Positions 37,926 through 47,351 of a DNA stretch of 64,000 bases are shown here, piece by piece. The stretch lies in assembly GCA_963698495.1 (NCBI GenBank), contig CAVORB010000020.1, positions 186,001 through 250,000 of the forward strand, in the 5' to 3' direction. The notes beneath the pieces were generated by a model. It was not told the origin of the DNA. It worked only from the letters and a program-made list of their open reading frames with translations, and ran no database searches. The position numbers and the translations under genes were made by a program. Positions within the stretch are counted from its first letter, which is position 1; each line of letters opens with the position of its first letter. Source of the stretch: CAVORB01 sp963698495 (GTDB lineage Bacteria > Pseudomonadota > Gammaproteobacteria > Chromatiales > Chromatiaceae).

Positions 37926-38801
37926 CTACAGGGACAGCCGCTTGAGGTAGGCGGAGAACGCCTCGCCGAGCTCGGGGTGCGCCAGGGCGTACTCCACCGT
38001 CGCCTCCAGATAGCCCAGCTTGCTGCCGCAGTCGTAACGCTTGCCCTTGAACGGGTAGGCGATGACCGGCTCGTCCTCCAGCAAAGCGGCGATGGCGTCG
38101 GTGAGCTGGATCTCGCCCCCGGCCCCTTCCCGCGTCTGCTCCAGCTTGTCGAAGATGCGCGGCGTGAGCAGGTAGCGGCCGACCACGGCGAGATTCGACG
38201 GGGCGTCCGCCGGGGCCGGCTTCTCCACGATCGAGACCACGCGCAGCTCGCCGTCGGGGCCGGGCTCGGTCGCCACGATGCCGTACTTGTTGGTCTCGTC
38301 CCGCGGCACCTCCTCCACGCTGAGGATGCTGCAGCCGTGGCGCTCGTACATCTCCGCCATCTGCGCCACCACCCCATCGCCGTCGCCGGCGTCGATGAGG
38401 TCGTCCGCCAGGATGACGGCGAAGGGCTCGTTGCCGACCACCGGTTTGGCGCACAGCACGGCGTGGCCCAAGCCCAGCGCCTCCGCCTGCCGCACGTAGA
38501 TGCAGCTCACCTCCGGGGGCAGGGTATTCTGGACGATCTCGAGAAGCCTTTTCTTACCGGCCCCCTGTAGCTCGGCCTCCAGCTCGTAGGCCTTGTCGAA
38601 GTGATCCTCGATCGAGCGCTTGTTGCGCCCGGTGATGAAGACCAGCTGCTCCACGCCCGCCGCCTCCGCCTCCTCGGCGGCGTACTGGATGAGGGGCTTG
38701 TCCACGATCGGCAGCATCTCCTTCGGACTCGCCTTGGTGGCGGGGAGAAACCGCGTGCCCAGTCCTGCGACCGGAAAGACTGCCTTGCGAATGCTTGCCA
38801 T
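37926..38801 (-). CDS. galU: UTP–glucose-1-phosphate uridylyltransferase
   Basis: A 291-residue enzyme making UDP-glucose for lipopolysaccharide, exopolysaccharide and osmolyte synthesis. The N-terminal nucleotide motif VFPVAGLGTRFLPATKASPK, EMLPIVDKPLIQYAAEEA, GLGHAVLCAKPVVGNEPFAV and VEKPAPADAPSNLAVVGRYL are the family hallmarks. It follows pyrF on the same strand after 60 bases, so lapB–pyrF–galU probably form one unit. Its product would feed the glycan cluster further along. Confidence 0.96.
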   Translation of the reverse strand: MASIRKAVFPVAGLGTRFLPATKASPKEMLPIVDKPLIQYAAEEAEAAGVEQLVFITGRNKRSIEDHFDKAYELEAELQGAGKKRLLEIVQNTLPPEVSCIYVRQAEALGLGHAVLCAKPVVGNEPFAVILADDLIDAGDGDGVVAQMAEMYERHGCSILSVEEVPRDETNKYGIVATEPGPDGELRVVSIVEKPAPADAPSNLAVVGRYLLTPRIFDKLEQTREGAGGEIQLTDAIAALLEDEPVIAYPFKGKRYDCGSKLGYLEATVEYALAHPELGEAFSAYLKRLSL

Positions 38802-38861
38802 AACAGATCCTCGATTAGGTTCTGACCCCCACCAAAGGGGCCACTCAAAAATTGTCCTCGG

Positions 38862-39572
38862 TCAGCCCGCGGCGTACGCGCGGATGTCGCGCTCGATCTC
38901 GTCCAGCGCCAGCAGCGGATCGGGCGCCGCGGTGATCGGCCTGCCGATGACCAGGTAGTCGGCCCCAGCCGCGACCGCCTCGCCGGGCGTCATCACCCGC
39001 TTCTGATCGCCGACCGCGCCGCCTGCGGGCCTGACGCCGGGCGTCACCAGCACGAACCCCGGACCCAGGGCGCTCCTGACCGGCGCCGCCTCCAGCGGCG
39101 AGCAGACGATGCCGTCGACCCCCGCCTTCTGGGCCAGCCCGGCCAGCCGCAGGACGCGCTCGCGGGGATCACCCGGACAGCCGATCGCGTCCAGATCCCC
39201 CGCGTCGAGGCTGGTCAGCACGGTCACGGCGATCAGCAGCGGCGGCTGCGGATGCGCCGCCAGACGCTCACGCGCGGCCTCCATCATCGCCCGGCCGCCG
39301 GATGCGTGCAGGTTGACCATCCACACCCCGAGATCCGCCGCCGCCGCGCAAGCCGCCGCCACGGTGTTCGGAATGTCGTGGAACTTGAGGTCGAGAAAGA
39401 CCTCGAACCCCTGGCCCGCCAGCCGCTCGACGAACGCGGGCCCGAGACGGGTGAACATCTCCTTGCCTACCTTGAGGCGGCAGCGGCCGGGGTCCAGGCG
39501 CTCCACCAGGTCCAGGGCCGGGGCCTCGGCGGCGAAATCCAGGGCGACGATGATGCTCGGTTCGTTGTTCAC
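38862..39572 (-). CDS. pyrF: Orotidine 5'-phosphate decarboxylase
   Basis: About 236 residues, making UMP. The barrel motifs IIVALDFAAEAPALDLVERL, CRLKVGKEMFTRLGP, and the catalytic loop VFLDLKFHDIPNTVAAA (Lys/Asp tetrad) are clear, as is VTPGVRPAGGAVGDQKRVMT binding the phosphate. GTG 39572 (MNNEPSIIVALDF) is chosen; a TTG 12 bases earlier is possible. Linked to lapB upstream, the standard gammaproteobacterial order. Confidence 0.95.
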   Translation of the reverse strand: MNNEPSIIVALDFAAEAPALDLVERLDPGRCRLKVGKEMFTRLGPAFVERLAGQGFEVFLDLKFHDIPNTVAAACAAAADLGVWMVNLHASGGRAMMEAARERLAAHPQPPLLIAVTVLTSLDAGDLDAIGCPGDPRERVLRLAGLAQKAGVDGIVCSPLEAAPVRSALGPGFVLVTPGVRPAGGAVGDQKRVMTPGEAVAAGADYLVIGRPITAAPDPLLALDEIERDIRAYAAG

Positions 39573-39689
39573 GCTCGTTCTCAAGTGATGGACTGCTCGG
39601 AAAATCGCCTTCCGGGCGATGGTTCAAGTCCGCTCGGGGGCGCAACCGTCCGCGGCCGATTCCAGGCCCGGCGGCCATGGGCTGAGGCA

Positions 39690-40836
39690 TCACGGGCCGG
39701 ATGGTCCCCCACCGTTCGCAGCTCGGACACTGCCAGTGCAGGCGGCGGGCGGAGAAGCCGCAATGCTCGCACTGATACTCCGGCTGGCGCCCCCGCAAGT
39801 GGCGCACCACCGCCAGCACCGCGCGCTGCGCCGAGCGCGCCTGTCCATCGGCCTGCGGGTGCCGGCCCTGAAGGTCCAACAGCCGCTCGAGCCCCGCGAG
39901 GTCGGCATATTCGGACAGATACTTGGTCAGGAAGCCGATCGCCCGCTCGTCTCCCTCCTCGTGCTCGATCGCGTCCGCCAGGGTCAGCATCAGGGCGGGA
40001 CTCGGATGATTGCGATAGAGATGGCGCAGCTGCTCCAGCACGTCCTCGCGCCCGCAGCTGCGGTAGGCCTCCATCAGGTCGGGGAGAATCTCCGGGAGGA
40101 ACCCCGGCTCCTGCCCCGCGACCTTGAGATAGTGCGCGGCGGCCGCCTTGGCATCGCCGCGCGCCATTGCCGTCTGCGCCTGCAGTATCGTGGCGCGCGC
40201 GCAACGCCGATCCGCCGCCTGCGCCTGCCGCAGGTGCTTCTCGGCGCTCTCACCGTCGCCCGTCTTCAACGCCTCCTCGGCGAGCTCGCAGTGGTAATGG
40301 GCGATCTCGGTACGCATGGGACTGCCGGTGATGTCGCTCAGCTTCTCCGCCACCTCCAGGCAGCGCACCCAGTCCTTCTCCTGCTGGTAGATCTCCCGCA
40401 GCCCCGTCAGGGCGCGCACCCGGTGGAGCTTCATCTCCACCAGCTCCCCGAACAGGCTTTCCGCACGGTCGAACAGACCCGCGCGCAGGTAGTCCTGCCC
40501 CAGCTCGTAGAGCGCATAGGCGCGCTGCTCCTTGTCGAGCTTGGGCCGGGCCACCAGGTCCTGGTGGACGCGGATCGCGCGGTCCACCTCGCCCCGGCGC
40601 CGGAACAGGCTGCCGAGGGCGAGGTGGGTCTCGATGGTCTCCTCGTCGACCTCGGCGAGCTTGAGAAAGACGTCGATCGCCTTGTCGGGCTGCTCGTCGA
40701 GCAGATAGTTGAGGCCCCGCAGGAAATCGGTATCCGGCGCCCTGCCCGCCGGACTGCGCGTCCGCGGGCTGCGCCTGGCCGCCCACCAACCGGAGGCGGC
40801 CGCCACCGGCAGCAGGAGCAACAGCCACTCGATCAC
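39690..40836 (-). CDS. lapB: Lipopolysaccharide assembly protein LapB (end frame-shifted)
   Basis: A membrane-anchored TPR protein that controls LPS synthesis by helping FtsH degrade LpxC. It has an N-terminal membrane helix (MIEWLLLLLPVAAASGWWAA), many TPR units (LNYLLDEQPDKAIDVFLKLA, then ALYELGQDYLRAGLFDRAES) and a C-terminal rubredoxin-like metal site CEHCGF and CPSCERW. As given, the frame has no stop after GTIRPV and runs on to 39268 inside pyrF, an unlikely 100-codon overlap. Removing one G after the CGG-CCC codons gives TGA at 39690–39692 and a normal 382-residue protein. Confidence 0.9.
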
Positions 40837-41116
40837 GCGACCGCCCCCGTCCGCGGGCGCCCGGGCGGCTGGCGGCGGAAAGAGAGCGGAGATTTCACGG
40901 TCTGCCTCAAATCTTCGGCACCCGGCGGCGATTGACGATCCGGTATGATACAGATATCGCCAATCGACCGCATATCAGGTACGAGGGCCAGTGATCGGTT
41001 TTTTCAGCGTTTTTCCGATCCGCTCGTACCGCGACCGGCTATCAGTCCCGGTACGGCGTTCACGCGCCGGGCCGCGATCCGTCTAGTTTCAGGTTCAGTC
41101 GAAGGAGTCCGTAACC

Positions 41117-41830
41117 ATGCAAAGCCTCGAGGGGAAAGTCGCCATCGTCACCGGCGCCGCCGGAAACCTGGGCAGCGCGGTGTGTCAGGCGTTCGCGGCC
41201 CACGGGGCCAGGATCGCGATGGTGGACCTGGACGCGGAGGCCCTGGAGCAGGCCCGCGCGGGACTCCCCGCCGGCAGCGACGCGGCGAGCTTCACCGCGA
41301 ACCTGATCCAACCGGCATCGGTCGCGGACATGGTCGAGCGGGTCGTCGCCCATTTCGGCCGCATCGATATCCTGGCCAACATCGCGGGCGGCTTCACCAT
41401 GGGCCCGCCGGTGCACGAGACGGAGGACAAGGACTGGGACTTCATGATGGACCTCAACGCCCGCACCGTCTTCAACACCTGCCGCGCCGTGGTCCCGCGC
41501 ATGCTGGACGCGGGCGGGGGACGCATCGTCAACGTCTCGGCCCGGGCCGCCACCCAGGGCAAGGGCAACATGGCCCCCTACTGCGCCTCCAAGGCCGCCG
41601 TGATCACGCTCACCGAGAGCCTGTCCGCGGAGCTCAAGGACAACGGCATCAACGTCAACTGCATCCTCCCCGGCACGGTCGACACCCCGCAGAATCGCGC
41701 CGCCATGCCGGACCAGGACCACGGGCGTTGGGTACCGCCGGCGGCGCTCGCGAACGTCATCCTGTTCCTCGCCTCCGACGCGGCCCGCCACGTCACCGGC
41801 GCGGCCATCCCCGTCTACGGTCGCAGCTGA
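41117..41830 (+). CDS. SDR family oxidoreductase
   Basis: A 237-residue classical short-chain dehydrogenase. The NAD(P) loop is VTGAAGNLGSAVC, followed by DILANIAGGF (NAG-type motif), IVNVSARAA with the catalytic serine, and the YCASKAA motif with Tyr and Lys, then NCILPGTVDTPQNR. The glycine-rich loop GAAGNLG and the QNRAAMPD segment resemble enzymes of small-molecule metabolism whose substrate is uncertain. GAAGGAG is close upstream. It is followed 46 bases later by a small exported protein on the same strand. Confidence 0.85.
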   Translation: MQSLEGKVAIVTGAAGNLGSAVCQAFAAHGARIAMVDLDAEALEQARAGLPAGSDAASFTANLIQPASVADMVERVVAHFGRIDILANIAGGFTMGPPVHETEDKDWDFMMDLNARTVFNTCRAVVPRMLDAGGGRIVNVSARAATQGKGNMAPYCASKAAVITLTESLSAELKDNGINVNCILPGTVDTPQNRAAMPDQDHGRWVPPAALANVILFLASDAARHVTGAAIPVYGRS

Positions 41831-41876
41831 GCGCGCCGACCCAAAGGTGGAACAAATCCCGAGAGAAGGAGATCCC

Positions 41877-42302
41877 ATGCGCCAGAGACGACGGAGACCG
41901 CCACGCTGGATGCTCGCCGGGCTGCTCCTGGCATGCGCCAGCCAGGCACCGGGCGCACAGCTGCTGCTCGACGAGGAGACGGAGCAGCTGCTGGTCCAGG
42001 CGGTAGAGGCAGCGGTCGAGTTCGATCTCTACAACGCGCGCTGCCGCAGCGACGGCTCCGGCAGGCGCACGGACAACCTCAACAAGACGCTCGCCAGCAA
42101 ATTTCGCCTGACCGTGCTCAAGGTGCAGGACGAACTGTTCCCGGAAGGGTCCTACCGTCGCGCGCAGGAACGGCTGCAACGGGACTTCCTCGACAAGCTC
42201 AAGGAGGCCGGCGGCTGCAAGGGGGCGAAGGAGCAGGGGATGCCCGCGCAGCTGCGGGATCGCTACGACAACCTGATACGGGAAATCGACGCGCTGCCGT
42301 AG
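41877..42302 (+). CDS. Small exported protein of unknown function
   Basis: A 141-residue protein with an arginine-rich start and hydrophobic signal (MRQRRRRPPRWMLAGLLLAC ASQA), then a helical mature part: TEQLLVQAVEAAVEFDLYNA, CRSDGSGRRTDNLNKTLASK and QERLQRDFLDKLKEAGGCKG with two cysteines that could form a disulfide. AGAAGGAG lies about 8 bases before ATG 41877, deciding this start against 41847. I do not recognise the family. Probably co-transcribed with the SDR gene. Confidence 0.65.
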   Translation: MRQRRRRPPRWMLAGLLLACASQAPGAQLLLDEETEQLLVQAVEAAVEFDLYNARCRSDGSGRRTDNLNKTLASKFRLTVLKVQDELFPEGSYRRAQERLQRDFLDKLKEAGGCKGAKEQGMPAQLRDRYDNLIREIDALP

Positions 42303-42420
42303 CCTCCCGCACCGCGAGGCCGCATCCTGCGCTAGCTGTTGGAGTCCGGCTGGGCTTGACCGTCATCGATGAGAGCGGGCGGCTCTCTCCTCTTCGCAGA
42401 CTCAGCGTTAACGCCGCAGT

Positions 42421-42911
42421 TCAGGACTCGATCTCATCCAGCCGCCCAAGGAAGACGCCGACCTGTTCCCGCAGCAAGCGCCGAGGCACGCCGCAGCTTG
42501 CGCGCCACCAGGCGCTCCTTCTCCCAATCCAGCTCGAACGAGTAGCTGTGTCGAAACACGTGCCGAAATCCCCGGAAGTCCTCGAGCAGCATGTACAGCT
42601 CTTCATCGATGACGGCCGGGCGGTACTCCTTGATCTCGAGCTTCATGCGCTTGAGCAGATCCGCGTGCCAGGTCTGCGGTCCGAGGTCGTTCTCGAAGAA
42701 ACGGGCGATCGCCTTGAAGATGTTCTCGCAACCATTGTAGAAGTTGTGCAGTAGGTAGCCGATCGCGGCGCGGTCGTAGGCGCCGACCTCGTCGGGCGAG
42801 AGGGCCAGCTTCGGCTCGGCCTCGCCAAACGCCGTCTCGAGCCGCTCGATCTTCCGCAGCTCGTCGGCGACGTCCGCTTTCAACAATTCAACGTTAAGGT
42901 CAGGATTCCAT
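42421..42911 (-). CDS. HEPN-domain RNase toxin HepT-like
   Basis: The toxin half of a HEPN/MNT pair. The uninterrupted ORF (42434–42886) has 150 residues with the catalytic RX4HXY motif RHVFRHSY, plus GYLLHNFYNGCENIFKAIAR typical of the family. Its tail (RASALAAGTGRRLP) looks out of frame; removing one base restores VPRRLLREQVGVFLGRLDEI ending at 42421. Likewise, the first codons join to an ATG at 42911 (MESDLNVELLKADV) if one base is removed. Known pairs are neutralised by MNT-catalysed AMP addition to the motif's tyrosine. The upstream gene is that MNT. Confidence 0.75.
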
Positions 42912-42979
42912 GCGATTCTCGACGCGCGAAAATGCGAGCTCTCATCGCCGCAGATATCTCGAGTTCACCTCGCGTTCCA

Positions 42980-43297
42980 TCACCTTGCGCACAGGACCGG
43001 ATCATCGTCCTGTGTGTACAGGTCGAGAGGGCAGCCGATGGCGGCCTCCAGCTCCCGCCGGAGCACCCAATAGTCTTCCGCGGTAACCGGCGACACCAGG
43101 AGATCGACGTCCGACCCCGGTTCCGCCGTTCCCGCGGCCACGGAGCCGAACAACCAGGCCTGGCGGACGCCGTGCGCGCGCAGGACCGGGATGCCGCGCT
43201 CGATGAGCCGCCGCCGCATCTCGCCCGAGCGGTGCGCGCGGCTCTCGCGCTCGTTTCGCCAGCGCTCGTGGAGCTTCGTGAACCCTGCGGAACCCAT
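42980..43297 (-). CDS. MNT-family nucleotidyltransferase (MntA-like antitoxin)
   Basis: A 105-residue minimal nucleotidyltransferase. The motif GSX10DXD is present as FGSVAAGTAEPGSDVDLLV, followed by LRRELEAAIGCPLDLYTQDD. In characterised MntA/HepT systems this enzyme transfers AMP groups onto the toxin. The ATG at 43297 (MGSAGFTKLHERWRNERESR) fits. The C-terminus stops abruptly after DPVLCAR; shifting the frame by one gives VMEREVNSRYLRR ending at 42942, which looks like the true tail. It lies just upstream of hepT on the same strand, antitoxin first. Confidence 0.8.
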   Translation of the reverse strand: MGSAGFTKLHERWRNERESRAHRSGEMRRRLIERGIPVLRAHGVRQAWLFGSVAAGTAEPGSDVDLLVSPVTAEDYWVLRRELEAAIGCPLDLYTQDDDPVLCAR

Positions 43298-43540
43298 CGC
43301 GGTTTCGACTCGGCCTCGGCTGATGTGAAGTCTAGTGTATCGCCGCACCGGGGAAGCGACAGACCGCCGCAACGGACACGAAGTGACAATTTTTGTCACA
43401 TTCGGACGGCGCGCGGAGGGCGTCGCCCTTCCTGCCCGCCGACCGGAACCGGCGCGGATACCTGATTCCGGAGCGATATCCCCGGTTTTTTATGAAGACC
43501 GTCACAGAAAGCGAGGGCCCACGGGTCCGCATCCCGATGC

Positions 43541-43557
43541 TTGGCCTGCTTCCTGCC
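43541..43557 (+). promoter_or_regulatory. Candidate sigma-54 promoter for pilA
   Basis: TTGGCCTGCTTCCTGCC has the invariant GG and GC dinucleotides at exactly 10 bases apart and keeps TTGGC of the consensus. It lies about 90 bases ahead of the pilA ATG. Type IV pilin genes are usually sigma-54 dependent under PilSR, so position and spacing agree. Confidence 0.55.
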
Positions 43558-43645
43558 TTATTGACCGTGAGCGGGTGACAAACGGATACAGATCACCGAA
43601 GTCCGCGCCCTGTCTCCAAACCTTTTTTCATCAACGGAGTTAGTC

Positions 43646-44045
43646 ATGAAAAAACAGCAAGGCTTCACCCTTATCGAACTCATGATCGTCGTCGCGATCA
43701 TCGGCATCCTGGCCGCCATCGCGCTGCCGGCCTATCAGGACTACACGGTCCGCGCGAAGGTCTCGGAAGGCTTGGTTCTCGCGCAGCGGCGCCAAGGCGA
43801 CCGTCGGCGAGAACATCGCAAACGGGACTGCCGGTCTGCGCCGGCGTCAACACGGCACCAACAACATGACGACCATCACCTGCGCCGATGGCCGCCGGCC
43901 CGTGGTTACCGCCGCCGTCGCACCGGCACCCGCGCCGGCAATCATCACGCCTCACTCTGACCCGGACCGAATCCTCGCACAGGCGTTGACTGGGCGTGCG
44001 CTTCCGCCGAGCGACGACAAGTACGTACCGGCCGAGTGCCGCTAA
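43646..44045 (+). pseudogene. pilA: Type IV pilin PilA (prepilin; several frameshifts)
   Basis: The N-terminus is a perfect type IVa prepilin: leader MKKQQG, then FTLIELMIVVAIIGILAAIA LPAYQDYTVRAKVSEGL with Glu5 of the mature chain. After SEGLVLA the reading frame changes: dropping one base restores SGAKATVGENIANGTAG, a second shift gives TTITCADG, and near the end DWACASA followed after one removed base by SDDKYVPAECR and TAA. All these segments match typical pilins, including the C-terminal disulfide cysteines. So a full pilin of roughly 130 residues is present with several single-base errors or mutations. Confidence 0.8.
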
Positions 44046-44076
44046 CGCGCTAGCTGACCTCCCGGACTAAGAGATC

Positions 44077-44105
44077 ACAGCCCCGCCCCGGCGGGGCTTT
44101 TTGTT
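44077..44105 (+). terminator. Rho-independent terminator after pilA
   Basis: AGCCCCGCC and GGCGGGGCT form a strong stem around a short loop (CC), directly followed by TTTTTGTT. It would stop most pilA transcripts before the TPR-membrane gene, allowing much higher pilin expression than downstream genes. Confidence 0.75.
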
Positions 44106-44148
44106 GAAAGACCCGACTTCAGCCGCAACCCGAGCGGCTCAACGCACA

Positions 44149-46071
44149 ATGTCCTTTCCGATCCCGACCGAGTCCCGTCCATTGCGCGTCGATCTCCTGC
44201 TCGCGCTGCTGTCTGTTCGCTCGGGGCCTGGTTCACGTACTTACAGCTACGCGAACTTCCATGGCGCCGATTGGACCTTCGACGACGAGCGGGTCTTCAT
44301 CGGCCTTTCGCGCCGTCACGGACACAGGCACGGCACTCGCTTTCATCGGCGACGCCAGGGAAGTCAGCCAGATCGGGCGCCCGGTTGCGCTGGCGAGCTT
44401 CCTGCTGAATGTTTCGGATTGGCCAGACAAACCCCGGCGGATTCCGCCGGATCAACGCCCTGCTGCACGTGCTCAACGGCCTATTGCTTGCCCTGGTCCT
44501 GTTGCGGGTGGCCCGCGACATCCCCCAGGCTGTCGCGAACATGCGGCCGGATTCGCAATCTCGGTTTCCGTGGCCTGGCTGCTGCACCCTTTCCTGGCCT
44601 CCACGTCCTTCCACGCCATCCAGCGGATGACGTTGCTGGCCGCCACCTTTTCGCTCGTCTGCTTTCTCGCCTACCTCCACGGGCGCGCGCTCCTCGAATC
44701 GCGACCCCACCGAGGGTTCGCATGGATGACGTTCGGCCTGGTGATCCCCGGCGCGCTCGGGGTTCTCTCGAAGGAGTCCGCAGCCCTCACCCCGATCCTG
44801 ATCGCCGTCACGGAATTCACGATCCTGAACCGCTACCGCCCCATCGCGCTTCGCTCCTTCTGGTGGTGGCGTCTGGTCTTCTTCGGCGTCCCGGCCGCTC
44901 GCATTGATCGCCTACTCGGCTTACTACCTCGCGGTTTCAGCGCAAACGGGCTATTTTCTTCGACCCTTCACGCTCGGCGAGCGCCTGCTGTCGGAATCCG
45001 TGATCCTGCTCGACTACGTGCGACAGATCCTGCTGCCCGACATCTCGACCATGGGCCCGTACCAGGACGACACGGCCCGCATTCTGGGGCCGAGCCCGCT
45101 TACTCTGTCCGCCGCGGTATTCTGGATCGTCCTCGCAGGTTTCGCCGTGGCACGACGCAAGCAGTTTCCCGTTGTTTTCGTTCGCCGTCCTGTTCTTCCT
45201 CGCCGGGCACCTGCTGGAATCGACCTTTTTCAACCTTGAGCTCTATTTCGAGCATCGCAATTACCTGCCGAGCATCGGCCCCATCGCCGCGATCTTCGCG
45301 GTCGCTTGGGCATCCCAGAAGCGCTGGCCGAAGACGGTCGCCACGCTCTATACCCTATTGCTCGCCGGACTGCTCTGGTCGGTCACAACCCTCTGGGGTC
45401 ACCCACTACTGGGACCAATCGCCTGGGCGCAGGCACACCCGACCTCCATCCGGGCGACGCAAACAGTTGACGACGATGTTCTGGAACTCGGACAGGTCGA
45501 CAAGGCGCGCGAGACCATCGTCAACGGCTACCAGCGAAATCCCAACGACAGCAACCTCGCGACCAACGCCTTGACCTACCAGTGCTTCGGTGAAGACAAA
45601 CAAGCATCAACGGAATTGACGGAAAGCATCATTGCCGCGCTCCGACCCTGGGCTTTGGAAGATCCATTGCAGCCGGTCTTTACGCGACCCTCCAACTCAT
45701 GTCGAGCGGGCAGATGCGATCCGCTCACGCGCGAGACAAGTCATTCGGTTCATCCAGGGTCTTCTAGACAATCCGCTGTTCGTGCGCGAGGACCAGCGCA
45801 AGGCGTTCTACCTATTGATCTCGCGATTCGCAGACCTGGACGAGGACTCGGTCCTATCCGTCGAAGCAAAGTCCAGGCCTATCTCATCGAGCCATGGACC
45901 AACGGGATGCCATCGATTTATTGCGAGTTGGTGCGCTTGGGGAAGGCGGACGCGGCTTCGGCGTTTTCTGTGAGCGCGAGCCAAAGACTGGATGCCGAGT
46001 CGGAGAGCGAAACAGCTTGGGACCAATCGAATGCTACAATCCCGAAGCTATTGGCGCGGCGCGAGCGATAG
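44149..46071 (+). pseudogene. Multi-membrane TPR protein, possible pilin glycosyltransferase (several frameshifts)
   Basis: Coding is spread over three frames but reassembles into one GT-C-like membrane protein: ALAFIGDAREVSQIGRPVAL, FLLNVSDWPDNPGGFRRINA, LLHVLNGLLLALVLLRVAR, WLLHPFLASTSFHAIQRMTL, GLVIPGALGVLSKESAALTP, YLRPFTLGERLLSE-like, FNLELYFEHRNYLPSIGPIA and a TPR-like tail (ARETIVNGYQRNPNDSNLAT). The HRNYLPS motif is shared with TMTC/DUF1736-type and bacterial TPR membrane proteins. Position just behind pilA resembles pilin-modifying enzymes (TfpO/TfpW-type loci), so glycosylation or other modification of pilin is a reasonable guess only. At least four shifts. Confidence 0.6.
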
Positions 46072-46177
46072 CTGCCGCAGTGCGAATCCAAATCCGTGAC
46101 TCTGGCAGCATGAACCGCAGAATGCAAAGAACGAGCCTTGCTTAGTATATCGAACGATTGACTTACAAGCGGCACAG

Positions 46178-47350
46178 ATGACAAAGAACACGGGACTCGA
46201 GAATTTTTTGGTATTTGGCGCCCCTGACATCCGCGAGGACGAGATTGCGGAGGTGGTCGACAGCCTGCATCGGGTTGGCTCGGCACCGGCCCGAAGGTCG
46301 CACGCCTCGAAAGTGAGTTCGCCGCCTTCAAGGGAATCGGAGCGTCCCAGGTCGCCGCGCTCAACTCTTGCACCGCAGCGCTTCACGTCAGCATGATCGC
46401 CTCGGGAATCGGTCCTGGTGACGAAGTCATCACGACGCCGATGACCTTCTGCGCTACCGCCAACGCCATTATCCACACTGGCGCCACACCGGTGCTGGCT
46501 GACGTGGACCCGCAGACCATGAACATCGATCCGGCGGCCATCGAGGCAGCGGTCACGCCCAGGACGAGAGCGATCTTGCCGGTCCATTTCGCGGGGCGTC
46601 CCTGCGACATGGACGCAATCCTGGCCATCGCAGAGCGACACGGATTGCAGGTGATCGAGGACTGCGCCCACGCCATCGAGACCGAGTACCACGGACGGAA
46701 AGCCGGTACATTCGGGAGCTTCGGCTGCTTCAGCTTCTACGTGACGAAGAACGTCACCACCGGCGAGGGCGGAATGGTCGTGGCCAAGGCCGAGGCGGAC
46801 ATCGCCCGCATCAAGACGCTCGCCCTGCACGGCATGACCAAGGACGCGTGGCACCGTTTCAGCGACAAGGGATTCCGTCACTACCGGGTGGCGGAGGCGG
46901 GTTTCAAGTACAACATGATGGACCTGCAGGCGGCCATCGGCATCCACCAGCTCGCCGCGTCGAGACGCAGCTGGCAACGCCGCCAAGAGATCTGGGAGCG
47001 CTACCAGGAAGCGTTCTCCGACTTGCCGGTGACTTGCCCCGCTGACCCGGAGCCGAACACGCGGCACGGCTTGCACCTCTACACCCTCCTCATCGACGAA
47101 TCACGCATGCGGCATGAGCCGGGACGCCTTCCTGGAAGCCATGACCGCGCAGGCGCATCGGCGTCGGCGTCCACTACCTTCGCTCGCCGAACATCCCTAC
47201 TACCAGGAGCGTTTCGGCTGGCGCACCGAGGATTACCCGATCGCGTCGCGCATCGGACACCAGACCGTAAGCCTGCCCTTGTCGCCCAAGCTCACGGACG
47301 GCGACGTGGCGAGGGTTATTTCGGCCGTAGAAGCGACACTGGACGGTTGA
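46178..47350 (+). pseudogene. DegT/DnrJ/EryC1-family sugar aminotransferase (several frameshifts)
   Basis: A PLP aminotransferase that usually makes amino sugars for surface glycans. After GAPDIREDEIAEVVDSL the frame changes; the restored order is WLGTGPKVARLESEFAAFKG, NSCTAALHVSMIASGIGPGD, EVITTPMTFCATANAII, VIEDCAHAIETEYHGRKAGT, then the lysine site FSFYVTKNVTTGEGGMVV and FKYNMMDLQAAIGIHQL. Near 47105–47200 two more shifts join to GVGVHY and LAEHPYYQERFGWRTEDYP, ending LPLSPKLTDGDVARVI. So the protein is complete apart from about three indels. The neighbours suggest a nucleotide-sugar or polyprenyl-linked sugar substrate. Confidence 0.75.
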
Positions 47351-47351
47351 C

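Noticed and set aside
39585..39689. tRNA-like segment (GGTTCAAGTCC after a short hairpin) between lapB and pyrF
   Set aside because: The putative T stem has a mismatch, no acceptor partner is found upstream, and no anticodon arm forms, so it is not a tRNA gene.
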